A stretch of 64,000 nucleotides of DNA from Hesseltinella vesiculosa (lineage: Eukaryota; Mucoromycota; Mucoromycetes; Mucorales; Cunninghamellaceae): the NCBI GenBank assembly GCA_002104935.1, contig MCGT01000002.1:1449656-1513655 (forward strand), given 5' to 3'. Under the pieces are notes generated by a model. That model was given only the letters and a program-made list of their open reading frames with translations, had not been told where the DNA came from and made no database searches. The translations under genes and the position numbers were made by a program. Positions 1-12,734 of the stretch are shown here, one piece after another; position 1 is the stretch's first letter, and every line of letters begins with the position of its first letter.

Positions 1-21
1 CAAGGACCGATAACAGTAGCC

Positions 22-103
22 GTAGATGTGTCCGAGTGGTCTAAGGAGCCAGGTTTAGGCCCTGGTCACGAAAGTGGCGCGAGTTCGAACCTCGTCATCT
101 ACA
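22..103 (+). tRNA. tRNA-Leu (anticodon UAG)
   Basis: The 7-bp acceptor stem GTAGATG/CATCTAC pairs perfectly and is followed by discriminator A. The anticodon stem CCAGG/CCTGG encloses loop TTTAGGC, giving anticodon TAG, which reads CUA/CUN leucine codons. The long variable arm and the 82-nt length are those of a type II tRNA-Leu, and the T-loop GTTCGAAC is present. No intron is seen. A T6 run directly after the gene is the Pol III terminator. Confidence 0.96.
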
Positions 104-110
104 ATTTTTT

Positions 111-554
111 TGCTTTCTGGAAAAAGATCAGTTTTTGCTATGTTTTCCTATTTTTTTTACAGTGTTAGCATATAGAGACTCCCGTAGATACTGTTAACAA
201 ATGAACTATACAAGACGTTTCAGAAATTTTGTGGATAATGAGGTTACACAAGTCTCGAAATTGTCCAATGAAGTGCATTTTCTGTTTTTGGAAGACCCAT
301 CCATTGGCATGCTTGCTTTATTATTGCAGAGAATCCCAGACATCATTTGACGACTGCCAGGTAGTTCTCTGAGCTGTGAAAAAAAAAGACTGGCGAAACA
401 AGCGGACAAAATGCTTTTGTGCGGGTGAAATCTTCCCTCAGCTGTCTGGGAGAGCTGCAATTTTAATCATTGTCATTTCTCTCCATTTGTACTGGTATGA
501 AAAATGGGGTGTGAATCGACTTGACTGTGATTTTTTGATCTGATCACCAGGAGG
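111..554. other. No gene recognised
   Basis: AT-rich sequence between the tRNA and the inverted-repeat element. The only open frame (84 codons on the minus strand) has no recognisable motif and no coding-like composition, so I do not call it. Confidence 0.5.
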
Positions 555-1135
555 TAATTGGAGGTGTCAAAACGAAGCTGGTCACAAGTTGACAGGGCAA
601 CCTTCTCCAATCAACCTGCTTTTTTCAGCACCACCATCACTCATGCATTTGCCCACCTATGCAAAATTTCACATCGATCTAACAATTCATGTTGTGCAGT
701 GATTTACTTTTTTTTTTTCATTGATTCCCCTATTCAATCTCCGACCGGTGCCTGCGATACCTGGCTGGTGCGCGCAGGACAATCCCAAAACAATTCGAAG
801 GTCCAACTTTCTCCAAAGCAATCCAAAAGTCCCGATTTGATGAAGAATACCATCACGACCTTGATCATGTTGTGCATGACGATGGCACCAGCTTTCGCTG
901 TAACCAATTATTATGTGTGCATCAGCCAGGCATCGCAGGCACTGGTCGGAGACTGAGTGTGGGAATCAATGAAAAAAAAAAAAAAAAAAAAAAGTAATCA
1001 CTGCACAACATGAATAGTTAGATCGATGTGAAATTTTGCATAGGTGGGCAAATGGTGGTGCTGAAAAAAGCAGGTTGATTGGAGAAAGTCGCCCTGTCAA
1101 CTTGTGACCAGCTTCGCTTTGACACCTCTAATTTG
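555..1135. repeat. Inverted-repeat element, copy A of a dispersed repeat family
   Basis: The left arm (about 555-730) and right arm (about 960-1135) are inverted copies of about 175 bp, close to 93% alike by eye. They differ mainly by an 11-bp stretch (CACTCATGCAT) missing from the right arm and by A/T-run length. Both outer ends read AATT(G/A)GAGGTGTC, so a short AATT-type target duplication cannot be told from the arm itself. The 230-bp centre matches copy B at about 7175-7500, and a core also matches copy C at about 44800-44998. This could be a non-autonomous DNA transposon or one repeat unit plus an inverted partial second copy. No transposase is seen. Confidence 0.8.
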
Positions 1136-1285
1136 CTAGCTAAAAAAAAATGAAAATCGGTCATTTTCGCGAGGGATCCCGCTTGACGAGTATTCTAAAC
1201 ATCATTCTCCTCATCTTTAAATGGACAAAAACAAAAGCAGTGGCACTCGAAAAGGCAGATTTATTTTGGCACACTAGCGAAAAAT

Positions 1286-3359
1286 CTAGAGTTTGCTATT
1301 GTTGGTGCCGGCGAGGGAGATGACAAGGTCGGCAGCGTCGACGAGGTCGTTTGGGTGGGCAGCGATGTCGGAGACACAGCCGTGGATGGGACTTTTGACG
1401 ACGGTTTCCATTTTCATGGCGGTGATGACAAAGAGCTGTTGCCCAGGCTGGACGAGGTCACCTTGTTGGACATTGATTTCGACAAGCATGCCGGTCAGGG
1501 GGGCGCCAACGTGTCCAGGGTCTTGGGGGTTTGCCTTTGAGCGGAGGCCGGAGCCGGTGGCGGCTCGGCGGGCGAGGGTGAGGGAAAAGGCAGGGTGGTC
1601 AGGTAGCGTGGATTGTACGTGGCCGGAAAATTCGTCTGGAAATCGGTTGGTTTGGATGGTGTCGATTTGAAAGGTATGGGCAGAGCGGCGATTGTTGTCA
1701 TTGGTGAGGGTGACGTTGAAAGCATCGCCGGGTTTGAACTGCATCAGCGTGTTGGTGGGTGCAGTGCCATGAATTTCGTTTTGCCATAGGTGCTGGGTGA
1801 GAGCTTGACGACGTTGGGTCCATGGTAGGCTGGCTTGGATCAAGCGCTCCATGCTACTCTCCAATGCGTGAGTGTGGCTCAAGTGCAGGTCTGGGGTCAA
1901 GTAGTCGCGGTCGAGCACAAGTGCGGTCAGGAAGTCAAGGTTGGTGTCGACGCCGGTAATGATCGTGTTTTTCAGGGCGTGGGCGATCTTTGCCAAGGCA
2001 TCGTCCAACGAACGACCGGTGACAATGATCTTGGCCAGCAACGAGTCAAAGGTCTACCAGGATAAAAAAAAAAGAATGGTCAACACGGCGGTCATGAGTG
2101 GCTGTGAAGGGGATGGTTACGGGGTGGACGGAGGTGCCAGGTTGGATCCAGGTGTCGACACGCAGACCAAAGGTGCTCGTGGTGGGAAAGGAAGCGTGGG
2201 TGATCTGACCAACAGAGAGCATGTGGTTGTTGGAGGGTGATTCGGCGACGACACGGGCTTGGATGGCAACGAGCCTGCTTGATTGAGCAAATTGGTAGAT
2301 GGCGTCTTGAGAGGGAATAAGCTGGGGCAGGTGTTGGCCAAGGGCGATGAGGATTTGGGTTTGGACGAGGTCGATTTGGGTGATCTGCTCGGTGACGGTG
2401 TGCTCGACCTGGATACGGGGGTTGATTTCCAAAAAGTAAAACTGGTCTTGGGTGACAAGGAACTCGACTGTACCGACGGAGTTGTAGCTGATGTGGCGGG
2501 CCAATTTCAGAGCAGCTTGGTGGATGGATGTGCGCAGGGCATCAGGTAAAAACGAAGGGGCGATCTAAGCGAAAGAGATTGGTTATGGCTGCTTCCTGGC
2601 TTTTGAAAGGTTACCTCAAGGACCTTTTGGTAGCGACGTTGGATGGAGCAGTCGCGTTCTAGGAGGTGGAGGACATGGCCATGGTGGTCAGCAACGATTT
2701 GAACTTCAATGTGCTTGGCGTCGACGATGGCTTTTTCCAGAAAGACTTGCTTGGAGGGTGATTCATTCATGCAGCGCTGAAATGCCTGGTTGACTTGATC
2801 GGGTTGATGCACGAGGCGGATGCCACGACCGCCACCGCCGTCACGAGCTTTGAGCATGATGGGGTAACCGTGTTTGGCAGCAAAGGCATGGATTTGATCA
2901 GTGGATTCGAGGGACGATGCTGTACCGGGGATGACAGAGACACCTGCTGCCTGGGCCTGTTGGCGGGCAGATACCTTGTCGCCGACGGCTAGGATGCATT
3001 CGGGGGAGGGGCCAATAAAGCGAATGTTGTTCTGTGCGCATTGGCGGCTGAGCTGGTCTGATTCCGATAGAAACCCATAGCCAGGGTGAATCATGGTAGC
3101 CTCGACGCTATGGGAAGGGTTAAGTGTGGTGTGCTGGGAAATGAATGCTTTACCTTTTCGCAATGTCGATGATGTGTTGAACGTTTAAAAAAGACGCGGC
3201 AGAAGAGAGCTGGACAGACTGATCGGCATGAGCGCAATGAGAAGTGTCTTGGGCTGAGTAGACTGCAACGGTTTGGTAGCCAAGTTGGGAAGCTGCCGTT
3301 AACACACGGATGGCAATTTCACCTCGATTGGCAACAAGGATCTTTTGGGGCTGGTTCAT
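1286..3359 (-). CDS. Biotin carboxylase + biotin carboxyl carrier protein, pyruvate-carboxylase-like, no carboxyltransferase domain
   Basis: Four exons (3359-3154, 3107-2615, 2564-2121, 2053-1286; phases close) give 636 residues. The N-terminal biotin carboxylase half shows KILVANRGEIAIRV, HPGYGFLSE, the ATP-grasp glycine loop RDGGGGRGIR, HIEVQI, ERDCSIQRR and EINPRIQVEHTVTE. The C-terminus is a biotinyl domain with the lysine in VITAMKMET. These domains load CO2 onto biotin using ATP and bicarbonate. The wording is closest to pyruvate carboxylase, but the roughly 500-residue carboxyltransferase domain between the two parts is absent, so a partner subunit would be needed. An acyl-CoA carboxylase alpha subunit is the alternative. 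An in-frame ATG at 3410 would add 17 residues. I prefer 3359 because family members begin just before the VANRGE motif. Confidence 0.85.
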
Positions 3360-3486
3360 GAACTCGTTGGGTATGAAAAAAGTAGGAAAAGGAAAAAGAG
3401 AAGCGGCCATATAAAAAATTCAGGTTGTGTGAAAAAAAAAAAGGGGGGATAATTTTGCTGACAGCGTGTGGGAAGCCAGGCAAGAA

Positions 3487-3789
3487 TTATGCGAGCAAGA
3501 GGAGTTGGAGGGCTGTTCGTAGTAAATCATGACAACCAAAGATGATGACTTCTAAAAGACCGAGTACACGACCAAACTGATAGGTGACGTAGATAATGGC
3601 AAAGAGAAACAGGACGGTGACGGCCAGTATGCCATTCAGTTGGTACGTTTCCAATCGATCCAGCAGGTGTCCTTTGTGAATGACGGTAGTTTTGGTCCGA
3701 GGCCATTTTTTAAACGTTAGGAGTTTGCTTGGGGTGCGTCGTTGTGGCCATAGCCTGATTGTCCAGCGCCGGAACCATCTCGCAATCAT
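3487..3789 (-). CDS. Small predicted single-pass membrane protein, unknown function
   Basis: A 100-residue single-exon frame. The N-terminal 35 residues are very basic (MIARWFRRWTIRLWPQRR). They are followed by a hydrophobic span around residues 52-72 (GILAVTVLFLFAIIYVTYQF) and a second weakly hydrophobic C-terminal stretch ending in LLLLA. It is 77 bp upstream of the next frame's ATG and divergent from the kinase at 4184. The family is not recognised. A basic N-terminus plus one membrane helix would fit a small mitochondrial or ER protein, but this is inference, and the frame could be chance. Confidence 0.4.
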   Translation of the reverse strand: MIARWFRRWTIRLWPQRRTPSKLLTFKKWPRTKTTVIHKGHLLDRLETYQLNGILAVTVLFLFAIIYVTYQFGRVLGLLEVIIFGCHDLLRTALQLLLLA

Positions 3790-4183
3790 AATGAGACAAA
3801 AAAAAGGACAAAGAAAAAAGAGGGGAGACCGCTTTTTCTGTTGGTGCCCTTTTGTTGACAGTGCGGCCGAATTTGGAAACCCACTTTTTTTTTTTTTTTT
3901 GATTCAGCCTGCTCATCGTTTCTTTTTAAAATCACGGGTGAAAGCCCTGGCTTTGCAGTCTCTCCCTTCTGTCCTCTTCCTGGTCTTCTTTCCATTGACG
4001 CTGACATTTTGTGAAACATCACCGCCAAAGAGAGCGGAGCCAATGGCTGGAAAAAAGGATGTCGGCCAGATCAATTCCGTTTTCCCCCCCTTTTTTTTCC
4101 CCTTCCACTCTTGAGCCTGTGTTTGACGTTAAAGATTTGAATACCCCCCCCTTTGTACATCACGGTGATACTACACTTACAGC

Positions 4184-5921
<1,738 letters not shown>

Positions 5922-6012
5922 CCTCTCTCACTCTCACTCTCTGTCTCTCAGCTCGAACCGCATTAAAAAATAAAACAGACATGCGTCGACCCAATTTTTT
6001 TAATACAAAGCG

Positions 6013-6867
6013 CTAATCAATGAGTCTCTTTCTACGGAAATAAGATCGAAGGTACAGAATTTGCCAAATGCCTAAGCTAACAAGTGTAAACAAGGAGATC
6101 AGGCTGAACCATTTGACTCGGTCGTTGGTGGATTCTGAGCCGACGGGCAAAAAAAAAAAAAAAACATGGATGAGCAAACTTACTTCACTTTTGGTGTGGA
6201 CGCAGTTACCGTTGGTATTTCGCATGCGAGCTTCACGGCCTTTAAGGTAATTCATTTCATTCAAGATATCGTTGACCATGGCTTCCAGCACGCGGGTCTG
6301 CTCTTCCAAGTTGGGCAGGTGCTTGGTCTTTGTGATTTCTTCAATCGTCTTTGCTTCGGTGCCTACATTGACTTCTAAATCAACTTCACGCTTGTAATCA
6401 GAGGAAGGAAGGAAGCCTTTTCAAAAGGAAAAAGGAAGATGTAAGTTGGCGCCAATGGGTCCTCATCTTTCCTTTACCATCATCCAAAGTGTTGGTAAAA
6501 CAAATGTTGATGTTGCCGTCATGGAGAGTATCAAAAGCATTGACAAACTCGTTGCGAATGTTACGTTTTTTGTTATAGACATTAGGATGTTCTCCATCCT
6601 CTACAATCTATGAATGAGAAAAAAAAAAATATGAGTACAAATATTTGATGGTTAGAGCGAGCTACTTGCCTCGTAATCCACGCGTTGATTGAAGCCGTCG
6701 GCCACGCTGACAGTAACCAACACCTTGGTATCTTTTGGTACATACTGAGCAAAGCATCGTTGTGTAGAGCCAATGTCATCGGCCTTGGCAGCTAAAAGAT
6801 CAAACTTGATGGCTGATGAATAACCAACAAGGCTGGCTGCCAAGCAAAGCAAGAGAGCTGGTCGCAT
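6013..6867 (-). CDS. p24 family cargo receptor (TMED10/Erv25-like)
   Basis: Four exons (6867-6670, 6607-6478, 6416-6210, 6134-6013) encode 218 residues, the usual p24 length. There is an N-terminal signal peptide (MRPALLLCLAASLVGYSSA), a GOLD-type lumenal domain with two cysteines (RCFAQYV and INICFTN), a coiled-coil stretch (LEEQTRVLEAMVNDI), the MRNTNESTNDRV motif and one C-terminal membrane helix. The short tail YLRSYFRRKRLID carries the aromatic and basic residues used for COPII/COPI binding. p24 proteins cycle between ER and Golgi in COPI/COPII vesicles. Intron 1 has a GC donor (AG|GCAAGT). The delta-COP gene 3.6 kb away acts in the same pathway, but nothing shows the two are co-regulated. 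Confidence 0.93.
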
Positions 6868-7174
6868 TGATTCGAGATGAAAACTAAATTGAAAAGGGGG
6901 AAAAAAAAAATATAAAATTTTGGCCTCTCCTCAAGGAGACACTTTAACTCCGCCCATTGGCTGGCCTAGAACTCCGAGGCTCCATTTTTTTTTTTTTTGA
7001 CATGTTCATCTTTGGGATTTGTGGCAAGCTCGGTGGTTTTTTTGGGCCGAAAGTATTTTTTTGGCCTGAAAACCAACCGCCAGCTTATTTTCAAGTGCGC
7101 GCGAATTCATATCTAATACACGCAAAGCAATGGGTCATCAGGGAATGTACATTCTCTCTTGCCCGAGTTGGACC
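6868..7174. other. p24 upstream region, no gene
   Basis: AT-rich with A and T runs and a TATAAAA at 6911. It separates the p24 start from repeat copy B. No coding sequence is supported. Confidence 0.4.
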
Positions 7175-7500
7175 GCGCACGTCAAGGACGACAATGACGC
7201 TTCTTTTATCAAATGGGGTTGGACATTGGGCCTTTGGATTGCTTTGGAGAAAATTGGACTTTTGCCTCTCCAATTGCCTGCGTGCACCAGCCAGGTATGG
7301 AACGTATGGGCGGAGGTTGAAATGAGCCACCCAAATTTCGATTGAGCAAGTTGCTACACAGCACGATTGAGTGATCGTATCTGTGTGAAATTTTGTACGG
7401 GTGCGCAAATGCATGACTGATGGCGGTGCCGAAAAAATCAGGTCGATTGGTAAAGGTCGCCCAGCCAACTATTGAACAGCTTCGTTTTGTCAATGACGAT
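7175..7500 (-). repeat. Dispersed repeat family, copy B
   Basis: On the minus strand this segment aligns with the left arm and centre of copy A. Shared stretches include ACAAAACGAAGCTG, GCATTTGCGCACC/GCATTTGCCCACC, TACCTGGCTGGTGC and TTTCTCCAAAGCAATCCAAA. It lacks the inverted right arm present in copy A, so the repeat unit need not end in inverted repeats. It lies between the p24 and sirtuin genes. Confidence 0.75.
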
Positions 7501-7779
7501 TCCCCATCGATCTGAAAAGCCAAAGCAGCCCGTTTTTCTTTTTCGACAGCAGCAACCCCGTTTTCCTTGCACTATCCTCGATTATTTCAAATAAAATAAA
7601 GAACGACGTCAGAGCGAGAGCTCCGCTGGGAAAACCTATTCTAATCCCACTCTGTTTTCAAGCGTCAAACGGCAACAATTTTGCAAAACATACAACTTTT
7701 GAAAACGAAAGCTGTAAAATACGTGTAGAAAATGAAAAAAAAAAAAAAAGTAGCGAGGGAGAATAAAAAAAAAAGGTGC

Positions 7780-10008
7780 CTATGTATCTGTGATTTCATT
7801 GATGGTAGGAGAGCTAGCAGAAAGATCTTTCTTGACAGCCAACTGCTGATCCAAAAGTGCTTCGTCACTTTCATGGCTGTCATCGTCGCTTTGCACTTGT
7901 CCTCGCTCATCACATCTGCATTCAAAGAAAAAGAAATCAGACATTTGATTTTTTTTTCTCTACTGGAATACTTACTTTAGCAGTTTAGGGTCAAAAACGG
8001 CGCCAGGAAAGACGTACAAGCCGTTTTGCACAAACGTCCACATGTGATCCGATGGAGGTGGCTGGTTAGCTAGAGGCAGCACAATATCATTGGGGATTCG
8101 GCTGAGCGCCTTGCTTTCGTCGGACAAGGCACTGCCGCCAGGGAGTTTTGTGTGTTTTAGGTCCCAATCCAGCATGCGACAGAGCTCAGGCACGATGTCG
8201 TCAGAGTTGCCAAGCAATTGCACGTCAAAGGTCATATGAGTGATAGGTGTTCGGTTGATGAGGATTTGTGGTACGCTATGAGGAATATGGGTCATGATGT
8301 CGGACACAGGAGCCACCTTGAGAGAAGATCCCATGACGATAAGCAAATCCACCTGTTCTGTATCAATTGCCAGCAACCGATCAAATTCATCCGGCAGCTT
8401 TTCACCAAAAAATGTAATGTCCTGCAGAGAAGAGAGTGAGCTGCAATGGAAAAAAAAAAGACCGTTTCTTTACAGGCTTCATGATGGAAACACCTCGGGG
8501 TGGATCATAGGCATCCTCGTCATCGCTGACATTCGACGCAGGTTTTACAGGGGAAGGAGCCGAGGCACATTTAGGGCAAGGTGGGACCATCTAGAAAAGG
8601 GGAGAATGAGCTTCACTTTTCTGCGTCCCACGTTCATTTTCTTTTACCTGCTGGTAGATGGCATCCTCGATGTCCTTGCCTTGGCATTTGTAATCACAGG
8701 TAACGCAGCTGGCAGTAGCAAAGCTTCCGTGACAGTTGACAAGATTGTTGATGCCAACCTTGTGTTCGAGGGTGTCGATGTTTTGGGTGTAGTTGCGCAG
8801 CAGCTTGCCTTTATCTTCGACAAGCTTGACAAATACATGGCTGGGGCTTGGTTCATACTTGCCTGGGTACACTTCACGAGCAAAAGAGTAAAAGATCTCT
8901 GGCATTTCACGAAAGTAGTCAATGTCAAACATTTGTTGCGGGTCATCCAATTCGTATTCTTGGAGGCGAGAGTAAATGCCAGATTCAGATCGGAAGTCGG
9001 GAATGCCACAGGACACTGACACGCCGGCGCCTGTGACGATCATGATCTTTTTGGCATCACGAATCAATTGGACCACGTCCTGCAGGGTGTTCACATTGTC
9101 CAATCGATCACGTTTGCGCAGATAACGGGTGACTATGCTGCGCAAGACCTTGGCGAGTTCGATAGCTTGCGTCGCGACAATCACATGAGGAGGCTATGGT
9201 CAGGATTGAGAGGTAAATAGATCACCTCTTTCAGCAAAGGGAGCTTACCAGGTCAAGGCCAAATGCCTCTAATAATCTAGCAATAGGTTCTCGTCGTTCA
9301 ATAGCATACTTGTCAAAAAATTTCATAAAGCCTACAGAAATGGATGAGCAAGTGTATTTCTTTCGCTTTCTAGCATTACCAATCTTGCGGGCGTCTTGCC
9401 TGATGTCTTCCTTTTCCTCTTCCGTGAAGCTTTCCCATGCTGTAAGAAAATGTCAGTGTCCTATCGCTCCCTACGGTATGTTGGCTACTTACGTAAAATG
9501 ATTTCTTCGATTTGGTCTTCTTGATCTGGTTGCTGGTCAGAGTCACTGTGTTTGCGATTCTTGTCCAAGCTCAAGGCCGCGTGGATCAATTCCTCATCCG
9601 AGCCGATATCGCTTTCCGAGTCATGGTCACTTTCTTCTTCAGCCCAGTCGCCATCGGATTCCTCGTTGTACTCGTCTTCAAAATATGGGTGAGGCATCGG
9701 TTTGACTGTTTAAAAAAAAAAATTGTAGCATAAAAAAAAACAAAGTTTGTTTCTCAGAAGCGGTAGCCATTGGCCATGTGCAAACGTATTTTCTTCCATG
9801 CTATCTCTCTTCACCGAGTAGACTGTCTTTTTCAATAGGGTCTTTGAAAAAAAAAGGTATTACCTTGATCGTTCTGTCGTGACCGTTTGGCCATAGGTTG
9901 ATCAGTTTGCATAGCATCGCTTGGGGCATCATGGTCGACAGCTCGTTTTAAAGGTGACGACGAGCTAGGTTCAAGGTTATCATTTAAACCGGGTTTTGAC
10001 GCATTCAT
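7780..10008 (-). CDS. NAD+-dependent protein deacetylase, SIRT1/Sir2-Hst1 class
   Basis: Eight exons (10008-9864, 9705-9493, 9439-9380, 9331-9249, 9193-8648, 8590-8474, 8421-7976, 7915-7780) encode 581 residues with all phases closing. The sirtuin core shows GAGVSVSCGIPDFRS, TQNIDTLE, the catalytic HGS, a zinc site with CVTC and CPKC, FFGEKLPDEF, GSSLKVAPV and INRTPI. This wording is class I. The enzyme removes acetyl groups from histones and other proteins, releasing nicotinamide, probably in the nucleus. The N-terminal 110 residues are acidic and low-complexity (EEESDHDSESDIGSDEE) after a possible basic nuclear signal AKRSRQ. The C-terminal exon is also acidic. It is divergent from the delta-COP gene, with 440 bp between starts. 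Confidence 0.94.
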
Positions 10009-10448
10009 TGTGTAGCTATTGGTGGTAAGGAGCCAGCACTTGGGGAAGGTAAAAAAAAAAAAAAAAGAAGAGAGAGAGAGAGAGAGAGAGACGGTGAGAC
10101 TGCAAAAAAAAAAAAAGCAATAAACAAAGCCTGCGAGACTCCGCTTCCACAACTACAGAGGCATTCAATAATGACACGAAAAAGCGTGGAAAACGAAATC
10201 CCATACGAGTAGAGAGAGAGGGGGGAGGGCACATTCCATCAATGCATCGTGTTACAGGCAGGTATAAGAGATTGAGGGGAAGACTGGGAACGTAGGCCAT
10301 GCCACCGCTGTCGCATTTCCAACAAATCATGGTTAACTACGACGTTTCAAACACCGATTTTTTTTTCTTTTTTTTTAGAGGTGATTCTTTCTTATTTTTC
10401 CAGTCTCCTGCTCTTTCTTTCATCTAAAAAAAATAAAACCTTTACGCC
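10009..10448. promoter_or_regulatory. Shared divergent promoter region, sirtuin / delta-COP
   Basis: This interval holds poly-A/T runs, an (AG)n microsatellite at about 10070-10092 and a second GA-rich block at about 10211-10227. No coding sequence is supported. The GA/CT tracts may act as initiator or nucleosome-excluding elements, which is inference only. Confidence 0.5.
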
Positions 10449-12525
10449 ATGGTAATGAATTACAACATTGTTACATTTGTTAATTTCACACATCTTTTAG
10501 GTTGTATTAGCTGCTTCGATTGTGACAAAGAGTGGCAAAGGTACGATGAAAAAAAAAGGGGGAGGGTAAACAAAATCGGCATTCTCATCTTGTTTGACAC
10601 GTTGCTGATGTAGTGGTCATCTCTCGTCAATTCCGTGAATTCCAACGCTCTCGCATCGAAGGTCTGCTTGCTTCGTTCCCTAAACTGACCAGCTCTGGAC
10701 AGCAACATACCACGGTGGAAACTGAACACGTCCGCTATGTGTACCAGCCATTGGAAGATCTGTTCATGGTGCTAATTACCAACCGCCAGGTAAATGAACA
10801 TTCATCTCCTGTTCTTCATGCTCACCCTTTTATTCTCCTTTGACGGTAGTCCAACATTTTACAAGATATCGAATCGTTACATTTGTTTGCTCGAGTAGTC
10901 ACGGACACCTGTCGATCGTGCGATGAGCGAGATATTCTCAGCAATGCCTTTGAGCTCCTGTTTGCCTTTGACGAAATCATTTCCGAAGGATTCCGAGAAA
11001 ATGTGAACTTGTCACAAGTCAAGAACAACATTGACATGGAGAGTCATGAAGAAAAGATTCAAGAAATCATTGCCAGAGTAAGTTTTTTTTTTTTTTAAAA
11101 AAAAAAAGACGCTCACTCGTCCCCCCCTTTTTTTTTAGAACAAAGAGCGAGAAGCCAAGGAAGAACTCAAGCGCCGGGCGAAGCAGTTTGACTTGCAACG
11201 CAAGGAAGCTTCTAAACGTGGCCAAGGCTTTATGCAAGGCAACTTCAGCAGCAACGGTGGAATGGGTGGTCGATTCTCGCCTTCGATGGAACCCTCACCT
11301 CAAACGGTCATCCCCACCTCGTACACCGACTCGTAAGACTGCACCGACATTTTGTACTGCACAGCTGACATATTTCAATCAATCAAATAGGCGCTCATCG
11401 ACACCTACTGCTTCGTCTGCATCCAAAGCTCGTGGTATGAAACTCGGTCGCAAGCCAAAGACCGCCGATCTCTTTGAAGCCATCAAAACCGAAGTGGAAG
11501 AGCCTGTACCTCGTCCTTCATCAGCAGCACGCCAGCCTATTGCTGCTGTCAGTCAAGCACACCATCAAAAGTAAGAGCCTTTGCAATCTAGCGACTTTTT
11601 GCTGATATTTTTTTTTCTTGTTCATTCTTAGCGTGCATGTGTCGATTGAGGAACGAGTGTCGATGTTGGCCAACGCAGACGGTGGTCTGGAGCAACTGGA
11701 CATCAAGGGTGTTCTGACGCTCAAAATTGCTGACCCTAGCGTTGGTCGCATTCGATTGCAATTGGAAGCTGTGGACGACCCTTCTATTCAATTCAAGGTA
11801 AACGAAAGAGGCGAAAGAGTGAGTAGTAGGCTGGTCCTAATCCTACTTCATCAACCATAGACACATCCCAACGTGGACAAAAATGTGTTCAAAAACGAAA
11901 AGGCAGTGCAGATGCGAGACATTTCGCGTGCGTTCCCTGTAAATCAAAACTTGGAAGTTGTCCGATGGAAATTCTCCTCGCAAGATGAAACAGCTGTGCC
12001 ATTGTCAGGTAAGCTCTCGAGATGAAAAAGCAGCCTTTGCTTATTCTTTTTACCTAGTCAACTGCTGGCCCTCGCCTTCCGATAACGGCACTTGTGATGT
12101 CAACATTGAATATGAGTTAGAAGCCGAACATCTGGAACTAAAGGACGTCGTGATTGCCATTCCACTTCCGTAAGTCTTCCAGACTGTCCTTGACGCTTTT
12201 AACATGAATTTTTTCATTTTTTTTTACTAGTGCGGAGCCTACAGTGACGGTGCATCAAGTGGACGGAAATTATTATGTCGACCCTCAACGACGTGTTATT
12301 GAGTGGCAGTTACCCGTGATCAATGCCAACAACAGATCAGGCTTATTGGAATGTACTATCCCTGGATCGGATGTCAATGGCTTCTTCCCTGTCGCTGCTT
12401 CGTTTGTAGCCGAAAAATTGATCTGTGGCGTTGACGTCCTGACTGTCACCAACTTGGAAGCTGATACTGCTGCTGTCTTTTCCAAAGATGTTCTCTTGTC
12501 CACGGATGAATATATGGTTGGTTAA
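10449..12525 (+). CDS. Coatomer subunit delta (delta-COP)
   Basis: Ten exons (10449-10451, 10501-10540, 10614-10789, 10850-11077, 11139-11332, 11391-11570, 11632-11797, 11861-12008, 12058-12169, 12231-12525) encode 513 residues, typical of delta-COP. The N-terminal longin domain starts [22 protein letters not shown] charged helical linker follows (about residues 150-250), then a mu-homology domain from [11 protein letters not shown] to the end. Delta-COP is part of the COPI coat that returns cargo from Golgi to ER. The first coding exon is only the ATG: MVVLAASI is the conserved start, and a GTAATG donor directly follows the ATG. The gene is convergent with the chitin synthase, 209 bp between stops. 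Confidence 0.95.
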
Positions 12526-12734
12526 ATCACCTCCTCTCCCATTTAGAACCCACTTTTTTTTTTTTTTTTTTTTTCGATTCACACTCCATGGCTCTTTCTT
12601 CTTTCAAAGTATAAATACTTTTTTTCACCATTATCCCCCCCCTCCCTACGTTTTTATTTTTTTTTTTTGCCTTTTATAAAAACTCTTTTTTTTTTTTGCT
12701 TTGAATCTACAGACATGTTTATTTTGAAATTCTT

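Noticed and set aside
206..460. 84-codon minus-strand frame near the tRNA
   Set aside because: No motif, no coding bias, and no splice or promoter context.
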